From the NCBI GenBank assembly GCA_964392615.1, contig CAYMRB010000039.1:1-36869 (forward strand): DNA of 36,869 nt, given 5' to 3'. The stretch's first letter is position 1. Every line of letters begins with the position of its first letter. The position numbers were made by a program, and so were the translations under genes. This stretch comes from CAYMRB01 sp964392615. GTDB taxonomy: Bacteria > Planctomycetota > UBA8108. The notes beneath the pieces are model-generated. The model ran no database searches. It saw only the letters and a program-made list of their open reading frames with translations, and was not told the DNA's origin. Of the stretch, positions 7,742 through 15,319 are shown one piece after another.

Positions 7742-8206
7742 ATGACTCGAACAAGGCGTGTCGAAGTGTGTTGCCGCGCGGTCGGTGAGGCGCCGCACGA
7801 CGATCAGGGCGAAACTTGCGATCAGGTTCTCCTCGAGGTGCTGGAGGAGAAGATCACGGTCGCCGAGCTCATCCGCCGCACGGTGCACGAGCAGGTGCGC
7901 GCGCTCCTCGCGCGGCGCGGGCTCGAGGCCGCCGAGGTGCGTCAGGCGATCGTGCGGCGCTATCTGTCGGCCGCGGAGGTCGCGCGTCAGGCGGCGGCCG
8001 GCAAGGTCGCTCTGCCCGGTGACGTTCCCGCTGGGGAGTCCGTCGACGCGGAGGCCGAGGCGCAGCGCGCGGTCGAGTCGTTCGAGCGCGGCGCGTTCGT
8101 CGTCCTCGTCAACGGCCGGCAGGTGGGCGACGCCGACGAGGAGCTGACGTTCGAGGACCAGGCCAGCGTGACGTTCCTGCGTCTGACCCCGCTGGTCGGA
8201 GGGTAG
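7742..8206 (+). CDS. Small beta-grasp-like protein with C-terminal Gly-Gly (MoaD/ThiS/ubiquitin-like)
   Basis: A 154-residue cytoplasmic protein that I do not know as a named family. The C-terminal third (118-154) reads AFVVLVNGRQV, then DADEELTF, then VTFLRLTPLVGG and the stop. This is the pattern of the last strands of MoaD/ThiS/CysO/SAMP proteins (VNG...V...L..D.V....P.(V/A)GG) with the exposed diglycine as the final residues. The N-terminus fits the first hairpin and helix of the fold: RVEVCCRAVG, then LLEVLEEKITVAELIRRTVH. Residues about 60-115 are an Ala/Arg/Glu-rich helical insert that is absent from MoaD and ThiS. It has a strong GGAGG site, and the downstream DUF4132 gene begins 13 bases after its stop, so the two are very likely co-translated. 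Possible roles are a protein modifier, a sulfur carrier, or a non-conjugated adaptor. No E1-like, MoaE-like or JAB peptidase gene is in the window. The fold assignment is by eye. Confidence 0.78.
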   Translation: MTRTRRVEVCCRAVGEAPHDDQGETCDQVLLEVLEEKITVAELIRRTVHEQVRALLARRGLEAAEVRQAIVRRYLSAAEVARQAAAGKVALPGDVPAGESVDAEAEAQRAVESFERGAFVVLVNGRQVGDADEELTFEDQASVTFLRLTPLVGG

Positions 8207-8208
8207 TC

Positions 8209-8213
8209 GGAGG
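8209..8213 (+). promoter_or_regulatory. Ribosome binding site for the GTG-started DUF4132 gene
   Basis: GGAGG, 6 bases before GTG 8220 and 3 bases after the TAG of the preceding gene. It supports the GTG start and translational coupling. Confidence 0.7.
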
Positions 8214-8219
8214 ATCGTC

Positions 8220-11200
8220 GTGGAAACCTCTCTCGAGCGAGCGCGCGAGACGTTCGCCCATCTGTTGCCGCTCATCGACGAGGCCTGGCACCTCGACGAG
8301 CACGCGCCCGATGGACGGTTCGAATCGCCGCTCGAGGAGTTCGTCGGCGAGCACGATCAACCTCACTTCGAGGCCCTGCGAGCGGAGCCGGTAGCCGGAT
8401 ATCTGGCCGTGACGCGCGCGCACCTGGAAGAGCGCTGGAGCGGCGCGGAGCTGGACGAGCGCATCGTCGAAGCGTGGGCGACGCCGGCCGCGCTCGAGTG
8501 GCCGGATTGGCGCAACAAGAACCAGCAGAGGATCCGTCGCCGCATCACCGTCGTTCAAGTCGCGCTCAGGGCCCTCTTCGAAGCCGCTCCGACGGACGCG
8601 ACGATCGACATCGTCGCGGCACGAGCGCGCCGCATTCTCTCGCACCCCTACGAGGGCGCCGAGCTCGACGATCCCGGCACCCGTCCTCCCCATAGCTGCC
8701 ATCCGCCCACGGCCGCGCACTGTCTCAAGTCGCTGGCGCGCGTCGATCACCCGCGCGCGTCGGAGCACCTCCTCGCGTTTCTGCGCGGCGAGTGGAACGC
8801 GCCGGTCGCCGTGCCGGAGAACATGCGCTTCTCGACGGACCACGATCCGCCGCGCGCGTACGACGTCTCCGGTGACGCCTGGCGCTGTGCCGACGCGGCG
8901 AGGAAGCGGCTCTTCGAGGTCGGTCAGCTCGACGCCGAGATCTTCGAGACGAGTTGCAGGGAGATGCCGGAGAGCATCAGCAGCTTCTGGTGGGCGGACT
9001 CCTTCCGCCTCGACGACGACGACGACGAAGAAGACGAAGAAGACGACGACGAGGACAGCTGGACCCCTCCGGAGCCCGGCAGCTGGAAGGAAGCCCAGGT
9101 CGAGCATTATCGCGACCTCGCGTGGCGTCTCGCGCAGGATCCGACCGAGGAGAACCTCCGCCTGTTGACCCGTTTCTCCGCCACGGCCGGCGCGCGCTTC
9201 TTGCTTCGCGCCTGCGAGCTCCTCGCGGAGCGCTCCGAGCTGAAGAAGGTCAAGGCGATCAACAAGGGCGGCAGCAGTAGCGGCAAGGGCGTCAAGCTGT
9301 GGAAGAACGCTCTCGGCCTTCTGGCGCGCATCTGCCGACTCGATCCCGAGGACGACAAGACGGTGGTCGTGCGTCGCCTCGCCGAGTTCGACGACCGCGT
9401 GCTCGACATCGTCCAGCCCTGCGCCGGCGTTGCTCAGTCGCTGGTCGTCGAAGCGAAGAAGGCGCGGGGCGGCAAGGACACGAGCGCCCTGATCGAGCTG
9501 GTGAAAGACGTCAACAAGACGTTTCGCGGCGAATACGGCTGGCTCGAGGCGAACGGGCCCGATCCGACGAAAGGCGTGCTCGATCAGCCGTCGACGCGTC
9601 CCGTGCTCGAGGAGCTCGGCGAGGAGACCGCGGCGCCTGCGTTGCGACAGATCGTCAAGAGCGACAGCGACGCGCGTCCGGCGGTCACGTTGCTGCTGGC
9701 GCTGATGGGCTGGAACGACGACGAGGTCCGGCGCGGATTTACGAAGCGCAACCAGATCGCCGTCCGCGCGTTCGGCCTTCTGCCTCTCCCCGACGGCGAT
9801 GACGGTCGCGACGAATGCTGCGAGCGCTATCGCGCATTGCAGGAGTTCCGAGCGGAGAGTCGGAAGTTCGGACAGCAGCGGCGAGCGAACGAGGCCGGCG
9901 CGGTCGGTGCGGCGCTGGCGAATCTCGCCCACACCGCGGGCTACGACGATCCCGTCCGCCTCGAGTGGGACATGGAGGCCCGAGTCGAGAGCCAGGCCGC
10001 CGAGACGCCGGTGATCGACGAGTCGCCCCATTCCATCTGGCTCGATATAGACGCAGCGGGCGGCCCCGCGATCGCGGTCGAGAAGTCGGGCAAGAGGATG
10101 AAGAGCATCCCCGCGGCCTTCAGGAAGGACGCGCGGATCACGTCGCTGAAGGACACCGTCAAGTCGCTCAAAGGGCAGACGAAGCGTTTTCGCGCCGCCC
10201 TGGAGCGGCTGTGCGAGTCGGGCGATCCGATCGACGCGGCAGGCGTCGAGGCGCTCGTCGCGCTGCGTGCGGCGTGCCCTCTCGTCACGAAGCTCCTGTT
10301 TCGTTCGGAGAGCGGCGAGGTCGGCGTTCTCAGCGAGGACGGCAAGTACCTCGAAGGATTACCTGACGCTGATGACGAACCCGTGCGCGTTGCGGTCGAG
10401 GGGGGCGTCACGATCGTCCATCCGCTCGATCTCATCGATGCGGGCGCGCTGGCCGACTGGCAGCGCGAGATCGTCCGCCGTCGCGTCGACCAGCCCCTCA
10501 AGCAAGCGTTCAGGGAGCTCTACGTCCTGACGCCGGCGGAGCGTGAGACGGGCAATTACTCGAACCGGTTCGCCGGTCAGATCCTGACGACTCGTGTGGC
10601 GTCCGGGCTGCTGTCGACTCGCGGCTGGACCCAGCTCAGCGGCGACTATCCCGAGACGTTCAAGCTCTTCCCGAGCGCGGGGCTTCGAGCGCAGCTCGAC
10701 TGGGCCGACGCGGGCCACTACCTGACGGAGACGGAGTTCGTCACGACGGACACGATCTCGTTCGTCCCGTATCCCGCGCCGCGTGGCGCGTCAGCCAGGG
10801 GCGACCAGCGCGTGTCGCTGGACGATGTGCCGCCGCGCATCTTCAGCGAGGTGATGCGCGACGCGGATCTCGTCGTCAGCGTTGCCGCCGTCAGCGACGA
10901 GCTCTACTCGTCGAACGAGACGAACGTGCGACGGGCCGAGCTACTCCTCCGCATCCTCGACGACCTCGGTCTCGACAACGTCGAGATCGAGGGACACTTC
11001 GTACGCGTCAAGGGGATGCGAGCACGCTATCGCGTGCACCTCGCCAGCGGCGCGATTCACGTCGAGCCGGGCGGGCACATCTGCGTCGTGCCCGATCGCG
11101 CCGCGAAGAAGGCCACTCCGCTGTATCTGCCGTTCGCGGATGCGGACGATCCGAAGCTGTCGGAGGTCGTCAGCAAGGTGCTGCTGCTGGCGAACGACGC

Positions 11201-11249
11201 GAAGATCAAGGACCCGACGATCCTCGAGCAGATCGGCCGGGCGGATTGA
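8220..11249 (+). CDS. DUF4132 (MolR-like) / DUF7737 protein
   Basis: A 1009-residue protein with a GTG start. The C-terminal third matches the DUF4132 family (which includes E. coli MolR) and its terminal DUF7737 part: QPLKQAFRELYVLTPAERET and YSNRFAGQIL (from about 758), PGGHICVVPDRAAKK (about 951), then LPFADADDPKLSEVVSKVLL followed by ANDAKIKDPTILEQI at the end. The N-terminal two thirds are helical, with a block of 15 straight Asp/Glu residues at 265-279. I did not recognise the WGR domain found in some relatives. The family's biochemical function is not established. The name MolR comes from an old link to molybdate metabolism in E. coli. Its position directly behind a GG-tailed beta-grasp protein suggests that the two products act together. 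No signal peptide or membrane segment. Confidence 0.87.
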   Translation: METSLERARETFAHLLPLIDEAWHLDEHAPDGRFESPLEEFVGEHDQPHFEALRAEPVAGYLAVTRAHLEERWSGAELDERIVEAWATPAALEWPDWRNKNQQRIRRRITVVQVALRALFEAAPTDATIDIVAARARRILSHPYEGAELDDPGTRPPHSCHPPTAAHCLKSLARVDHPRASEHLLAFLRGEWNAPVAVPENMRFSTDHDPPRAYDVSGDAWRCADAARKRLFEVGQLDAEIFETSCREMPESISSFWWADSFRLDDDDDEEDEEDDDEDSWTPPEPGSWKEAQVEHYRDLAWRLAQDPTEENLRLLTRFSATAGARFLLRACELLAERSELKKVKAINKGGSSSGKGVKLWKNALGLLARICRLDPEDDKTVVVRRLAEFDDRVLDIVQPCAGVAQSLVVEAKKARGGKDTSALIELVKDVNKTFRGEYGWLEANGPDPTKGVLDQPSTRPVLEELGEETAAPALRQIVKSDSDARPAVTLLLALMGWNDDEVRRGFTKRNQIAVRAFGLLPLPDGDDGRDECCERYRALQEFRAESRKFGQQRRANEAGAVGAALANLAHTAGYDDPVRLEWDMEARVESQAAETPVIDESPHSIWLDIDAAGGPAIAVEKSGKRMKSIPAAFRKDARITSLKDTVKSLKGQTKRFRAALERLCESGDPIDAAGVEALVALRAACPLVTKLLFRSESGEVGVLSEDGKYLEGLPDADDEPVRVAVEGGVTIVHPLDLIDAGALADWQREIVRRRVDQPLKQAFRELYVLTPAERETGNYSNRFAGQILTTRVASGLLSTRGWTQLSGDYPETFKLFPSAGLRAQLDWADAGHYLTETEFVTTDTISFVPYPAPRGASARGDQRVSLDDVPPRIFSEVMRDADLVVSVAAVSDELYSSNETNVRRAELLLRILDDLGLDNVEIEGHFVRVKGMRARYRVHLASGAIHVEPGGHICVVPDRAAKKATPLYLPFADADDPKLSEVVSKVLLLANDAKIKDPTILEQIGRAD

Positions 11250-11333
11250 GACGGCCTGTCGCGAACGGACTGATAACCATCGCGGGCTGGCCGGAGACAC
11301 GGCGGCCGGATAGTCTTCGGACGACAGTGTGCG

Positions 11334-14300
11334 ATGACGGAATCCGCGAACTCCTTTCAGAGCCGAGTCCGAGAACTCTTCGATCGTGCCGTCGAGCTGC
11401 CTCCGCGGGAGCGAGAGGCGCTACTCGACGCGGAGTGCGGCGAGAACGCCGCTCTGCGGGCCGAGGTCGATGGACTTCTGAGAGCGTTTCAGGACGATGA
11501 CTCGCTACTCGACGTCTCGCCCCTCGCACACCTCGCAGTGGAGACCGAGGAGCCGGACGACCTCTGGATCGGCGAGCGGGTCGGCGCATACCACGTCGAG
11601 AAGCTGATCGCGCGCGGCGGCATGGGAGCCGTCTACGAGGCGGTGCAGGAGCACCCACGGCGGCGGGTCGCGATCAAGATCCTGCAGCGCACGGCGGCGT
11701 CGCGAGAGCTGGCGCTGCGCTTCGAGCGCGAGAGCCAAATCCTCGCTCACCTGCAGCATTCGGGCATCGCGTCGATCTTCGACGCCGGCATCGAGCACAC
11801 CGCAGCGGGTGAATTGCCGTACTTCGCGATGGAGCTCGTCGAGGGGCGACCGCTCGACGAATATCTTCGCAGTGAGCGGGTCGGTCTACGCGAGCGTCTG
11901 CAGCTCTTCCTCGAGGTCTGCGTCGCCGTCGAGTACGCGCATCGCCGCGGCATCATCCATCGCGATCTGAAGCCGGCGAACATCGTCGTCGAAGAGGGCG
12001 GCCGCCCGAAGATCCTCGACTTCGGTGTCGCGCGGGCGACGGAGTCCGACGTGCAGACGGCGACGCTGCACACGGAAGCCGGGCAGCTGATCGGTACGCT
12101 GCCTTACATGAGCCCGGAGCAAGCGAGCGGCGACCCTGCCGAGATCGATAGCCGGACGGACGTCTACTCGCTCGGCGTGATTCTGTACGAGATGCTCGCC
12201 GGAGTGAGACCGCACGATCTCGACGGTAAGAACATCCCTGACGCGCTCTGGACGATCCGCGAAGGCTCGTTTCGCGCGCTGAGTGCGATCGATCGCTCGT
12301 TGCGCGGCGAGCTCGAGACGATCGCGGGCAAGGCGCTTCAGAAGGACAAGGATCAACGCTACGGCTCGGCCACCGAGCTCGCCGCGGACATTCGCCGGTT
12401 CCTCGCGAACGAGCCGATCCTCGCACGGCCGCCGAGCGCGGTGTATCAGGTGCGCAAGCTCGTGGCGCGGTACAAGCTCGCGTCGTCGCTCCTCGCGCTC
12501 GTCTTCCTGCTGTCGATCGCGTTCGCGATGGTCGCGACGATTCAGGCCGATCGGACGCGTCGCGAGCGCGACAGCGCGCTCAAGGAGCAGGGCCGGGCGC
12601 TTCGAGCCGAGTCTCTCGCCACGGAGGAATCGCAGCGTGCGCGTCAGCAGAGCTACGTCGCCAGCTTGGGGGCCGCGCAGGCGGCGCTCGAAGTACACCG
12701 CGTCGACTTCGCGCGCGGGTACCTCGATCGCGCTCCAGAAGAGCTGCGCGGCTGGGAGTGGAGCTATCTGAGCGCGACCGCGGATCAGAGCCTCGAGACT
12801 CCGTACTCGAATCAGGGGCGCGTGTGGTCCGTCGCGATCCGAGCGGATGGAAAGCTGCTCGCCTTCGGGAACGAGGCCGGCACGTTGACCCTGTGGGACA
12901 TCGACGACCGCCGCGAGCTCGCGTCGATCGCCAGGGCGCATACCCTGCCGGTGCGTTGTGTCGAGTTTAGCCCGGACGGCGCGTTCGTCTGCACGTCTGC
13001 CGAGGATCGTCTCGCGAGGGTCTGGGACGCAGCTTCGCTCGAATGCGTCGCGACGCTGAAGGGACACCGCGGGCGCGTCGAGATCGTGATCTTCGCTTCT
13101 GGAGGCGACCGTCTCTTCACCGTGTCGGAGGATGGCGTCGTCGTCGTGTGGGACTGGAAGGCGTCCCGGATCATCCGCCGCTTGCGCGGGCTTCCCGTCC
13201 CCGCGGTCTGGATGGCAGTGTCTCCGAACGAGGAGCGATTCGCGGTCGCCCACCGCGACAATCACGTCGTACTCTGGGACCTGAAGCGCGGGCAGATTCT
13301 GCGACGCGCACGCGCAGTGCGCGGAGAGCAGCAGTATCAGCACCGCTGGCCCGTCGCCTTCAGTCCGGATGGCGACTGGCTCGCGACCGGATCGCACGAC
13401 GGCGAGGTCAACCTCTGGCGCTCCGACGACCTGGAGCTCGTCGGTACCCTGCAAGGTCACACGAAGCGCGTGTGGGATCTCGAGTTCGATTCCGGTGGCC
13501 GCGTCCTGGCGACATGCAGCAGCGACCGAACCGTGCGACTCTGGGACGTCGAGACGCGCCGGCCGCTGCAGGTCTATCGCGGTCACGAGAAGCGAGTGTT
13601 CGCGCTCGCCATCCACCCTGACGACCAGCGTATCGTGACAGCGTGCGATGGCGGCGACGTGAAGATCTGGGACCTCGACGCGGGCGAACGCTCGCCGCTG
13701 ACCTTGACGCATCCCGGCGAGATCGCCGCCATGGCGGTGCGTCCTGACGGAGAGCAGGTCGCGGCCGCAGGCACCAGCGATCGTATCGTCGCGTGGCTGC
13801 TGTCGAGCGGCGAGCGGACCGCCGAGCTGCGCTGCGCCGGAGCGCCCGTGCGCGACCTTGCGTTCGATGCGACGAGCTCGCGACTGGCCTCGGCCGGTTG
13901 GGATGGCAAGATCCGCGTCTGGAATCTGAGCACGGCGGAGGAAGAGGCCGTGCTCGAAGGGCACGGCGGGCGGATCAACGCGGTCCGCTTCGGTCCGCGA
14001 GGCCTGCTCGCGTCGTGCTCGTACGACCGGACGATTCGGTTCTGGAGCGTCGCCGATCGCCGCGTCGTCGGGATGATCGACCTTCCCGACGAGGTCGCGC
14101 ATCGCATCGGTTTCCGCCCTGACGGTCGGCGGCTGGCATCCGTCGGGCGAGAGGCGTCCATTCGCATCTGGGACGTCGAAAGCTGCCAGCTCGTGACGAC
14201 CCTGCGGGGTTCGGAGCACGGCGCCCGGTGCGTCGAGTACAGCCCGGACGGTGCTCTCCTCGCGACGGCGCACGTCGACCACGGCGTCAGAATCTGGTCG

Positions 14301-14588
14301 TGCGGGAGCGGTGCCATGGTCCTCGAGCTGTCGGGGCACGCGGAGAAGGTGCTCGACGTCGCGTTCAGCCCGGACGGTGCGCGACTCGCGACGGTCTCGG
14401 CCGACCACACCGCGAAGGTCTGGTCCACAGCGACCGGCGAGGATCTGCTGACGCTGGAGGCGCACGACAGCTGGGCCACCCGTGTCGCGTTCAGTCCGGA
14501 CGGCTCCCGCCTGCTGACCGCCGGTCTCGACTTCCGCGTCCGTGTGTGGGACTCGCGATCGGTGGCCGAGCGCGCGCTCTCCGAGTAG
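11334..14588 (+). CDS. Membrane Ser/Thr protein kinase with 14 WD40 repeats
   Basis: A 1084-residue protein. An N-terminal segment typical of planctomycete kinases (about 10-55) precedes a PknB-type kinase domain (about 85-360): glycine loop ARGGMGAVYE, VAIK lysine K115, HRDLKPAN with D211, DFG D229, and GTLPYMSPEQASG. All catalytic residues are present. One transmembrane helix follows at about 383-404 (SSLLALVFLLSIAFAMV), then a short coiled segment. Residues from about 475 to the end hold 14 WD40 repeats, each ending in a (V/I)xxW(D) strand (LTLWDI ... VRVWDS), enough for two seven-bladed propellers. With one TM helix the kinase is cytoplasmic and the propellers periplasmic, by inference. 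An ECF sigma gene starts 22 bases downstream, the usual planctomycete kinase-sigma partnership. ATG 11334 has only a weak ribosome site. Confidence 0.95.
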   Translation: MTESANSFQSRVRELFDRAVELPPREREALLDAECGENAALRAEVDGLLRAFQDDDSLLDVSPLAHLAVETEEPDDLWIGERVGAYHVEKLIARGGMGAVYEAVQEHPRRRVAIKILQRTAASRELALRFERESQILAHLQHSGIASIFDAGIEHTAAGELPYFAMELVEGRPLDEYLRSERVGLRERLQLFLEVCVAVEYAHRRGIIHRDLKPANIVVEEGGRPKILDFGVARATESDVQTATLHTEAGQLIGTLPYMSPEQASGDPAEIDSRTDVYSLGVILYEMLAGVRPHDLDGKNIPDALWTIREGSFRALSAIDRSLRGELETIAGKALQKDKDQRYGSATELAADIRRFLANEPILARPPSAVYQVRKLVARYKLASSLLALVFLLSIAFAMVATIQADRTRRERDSALKEQGRALRAESLATEESQRARQQSYVASLGAAQAALEVHRVDFARGYLDRAPEELRGWEWSYLSATADQSLETPYSNQGRVWSVAIRADGKLLAFGNEAGTLTLWDIDDRRELASIARAHTLPVRCVEFSPDGAFVCTSAEDRLARVWDAASLECVATLKGHRGRVEIVIFASGGDRLFTVSEDGVVVVWDWKASRIIRRLRGLPVPAVWMAVSPNEERFAVAHRDNHVVLWDLKRGQILRRARAVRGEQQYQHRWPVAFSPDGDWLATGSHDGEVNLWRSDDLELVGTLQGHTKRVWDLEFDSGGRVLATCSSDRTVRLWDVETRRPLQVYRGHEKRVFALAIHPDDQRIVTACDGGDVKIWDLDAGERSPLTLTHPGEIAAMAVRPDGEQVAAAGTSDRIVAWLLSSGERTAELRCAGAPVRDLAFDATSSRLASAGWDGKIRVWNLSTAEEEAVLEGHGGRINAVRFGPRGLLASCSYDRTIRFWSVADRRVVGMIDLPDEVAHRIGFRPDGRRLASVGREASIRIWDVESCQLVTTLRGSEHGARCVEYSPDGALLATAHVDHGVRIWSCGSGAMVLELSGHAEKVLDVAFSPDGARLATVSADHTAKVWSTATGEDLLTLEAHDSWATRVAFSPDGSRLLTAGLDFRVRVWDSRSVAERALSE

Positions 14589-14610
14589 GATCAGGCTCAC
14601 CACAGCCGTC

Positions 14611-15192
14611 ATGACCTCCGACCGCGTCACGCAAATCCTGCTGAGCTCGTCCACTGCCGAGGGGGCGACGACCGACGAGCTGCTGCCGTTCGTCTACGAC
14701 GAGCTGCGGCGTCAGGCGCGGCTGCAGCTGGCGAAGGAGCCCGCCGGGCAGACGCTCGATGCGACCGGGCTCGTGCACGAGGCCTACCTGCGACTCGTCG
14801 GCAGCGCGGACATCGAGTGGAAGAACCGCAAGCACTTCTTCGCGGCAGCCGCCCGGGCGATGCGTCGCATCCTCGTCGACCGCGCTCGCAGGTACCGGAC
14901 CGCCAAGCGCGACGGCAAGCGTCTCGATGTGTCGCCAGACCTGTTCGCCGGGGTCCTCGGCGAGCGCCCGGACTTGATGCTCCAGCTCGACGAGACGCTC
15001 GCCCGGTTCGAGGCGGTCGACCAGCGCGCGAGCGAGGTGCTCCAGCTGCGGTATTTCGCGGGATTGAGCCTCGAAGAGACGTCGAGGGCTCTCGATCTGT
15101 CGCTCGCGACGGCCAAGCGCGATTGGAGCTTCGCGAAGGCCTGGCTGCGTCGCGAGCTCGACCGCGACCCGAACACCGACCGACCCGAGTGA
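14611..15192 (+). CDS. ECF sigma factor (planctomycete/acidobacterial type, TIGR02999-like)
   Basis: A 193-residue sigma-70-family ECF factor with regions 2 and 4 and no visible anti-sigma neighbour. Region 2: LLPFVYDELRRQARLQLAKE, then LDATGLVHEAYLRLVG and HFFAAAARAMRRILVDRARR, the hallmark phrases of this subgroup. Region 4: ASEVLQLRYFAGLSLEETSR and SLATAKRDWSFAKAWLRREL. The ATG at 14611 is 22 bases after the kinase stop, so the two genes are probably one transcript. In this group the kinase is thought to replace the anti-sigma factor in control. An earlier in-frame start would overlap the WD40 region and is not needed. Confidence 0.93.
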   Translation: MTSDRVTQILLSSSTAEGATTDELLPFVYDELRRQARLQLAKEPAGQTLDATGLVHEAYLRLVGSADIEWKNRKHFFAAAARAMRRILVDRARRYRTAKRDGKRLDVSPDLFAGVLGERPDLMLQLDETLARFEAVDQRASEVLQLRYFAGLSLEETSRALDLSLATAKRDWSFAKAWLRRELDRDPNTDRPE

Positions 15193-15264
15193 CGCGATCG
15201 GGATAGATTCGCTCCCGGGGCATTTTCTTGAGCTCTGCGCGCGGGGTTTCTCGCTTGTGGGGAT

Positions 15265-15294
15265 GCGGCGGGCCGCAATCGGGCCTCCCGCCGC
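15265..15294 (+). other. Hairpin in the leader of the PKD/CARDB gene
   Basis: GCGGCGGG (15265-15272) pairs with CCCGCCGC (15287-15294) around a 14-base loop. It lies between the ECF stop (15192) and the TTG start (15320). There is no T-tract, so it is more likely a leader structure than a classical terminator. Confidence 0.4.
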
Positions 15295-15306
15295 CGGATC
15301 CACCTC

Positions 15307-15317
15307 GGAGGGAGAGG
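15307..15317 (+). promoter_or_regulatory. Ribosome binding site selecting a TTG start
   Basis: GGAGGGAGAGG ends 2 bases before TTG 15320, with its GGAGG core about 8 bases upstream. It favours TTG 15320 over ATG 15257, which lies inside the leader hairpin region and would put 21 residues in front of the signal peptide. Confidence 0.6.
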
Positions 15318-15319
15318 CC

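Noticed and set aside
8109..10031. 640-codon minus-strand frame over the DUF4132 gene
   Set aside because: Antisense artefact of GC-rich codons; the plus-strand frame has family motifs.
11886..14654. 922-codon minus-strand frame over the kinase gene
   Set aside because: Mirror of the WD40 coding frame; no domain and no ribosome site.
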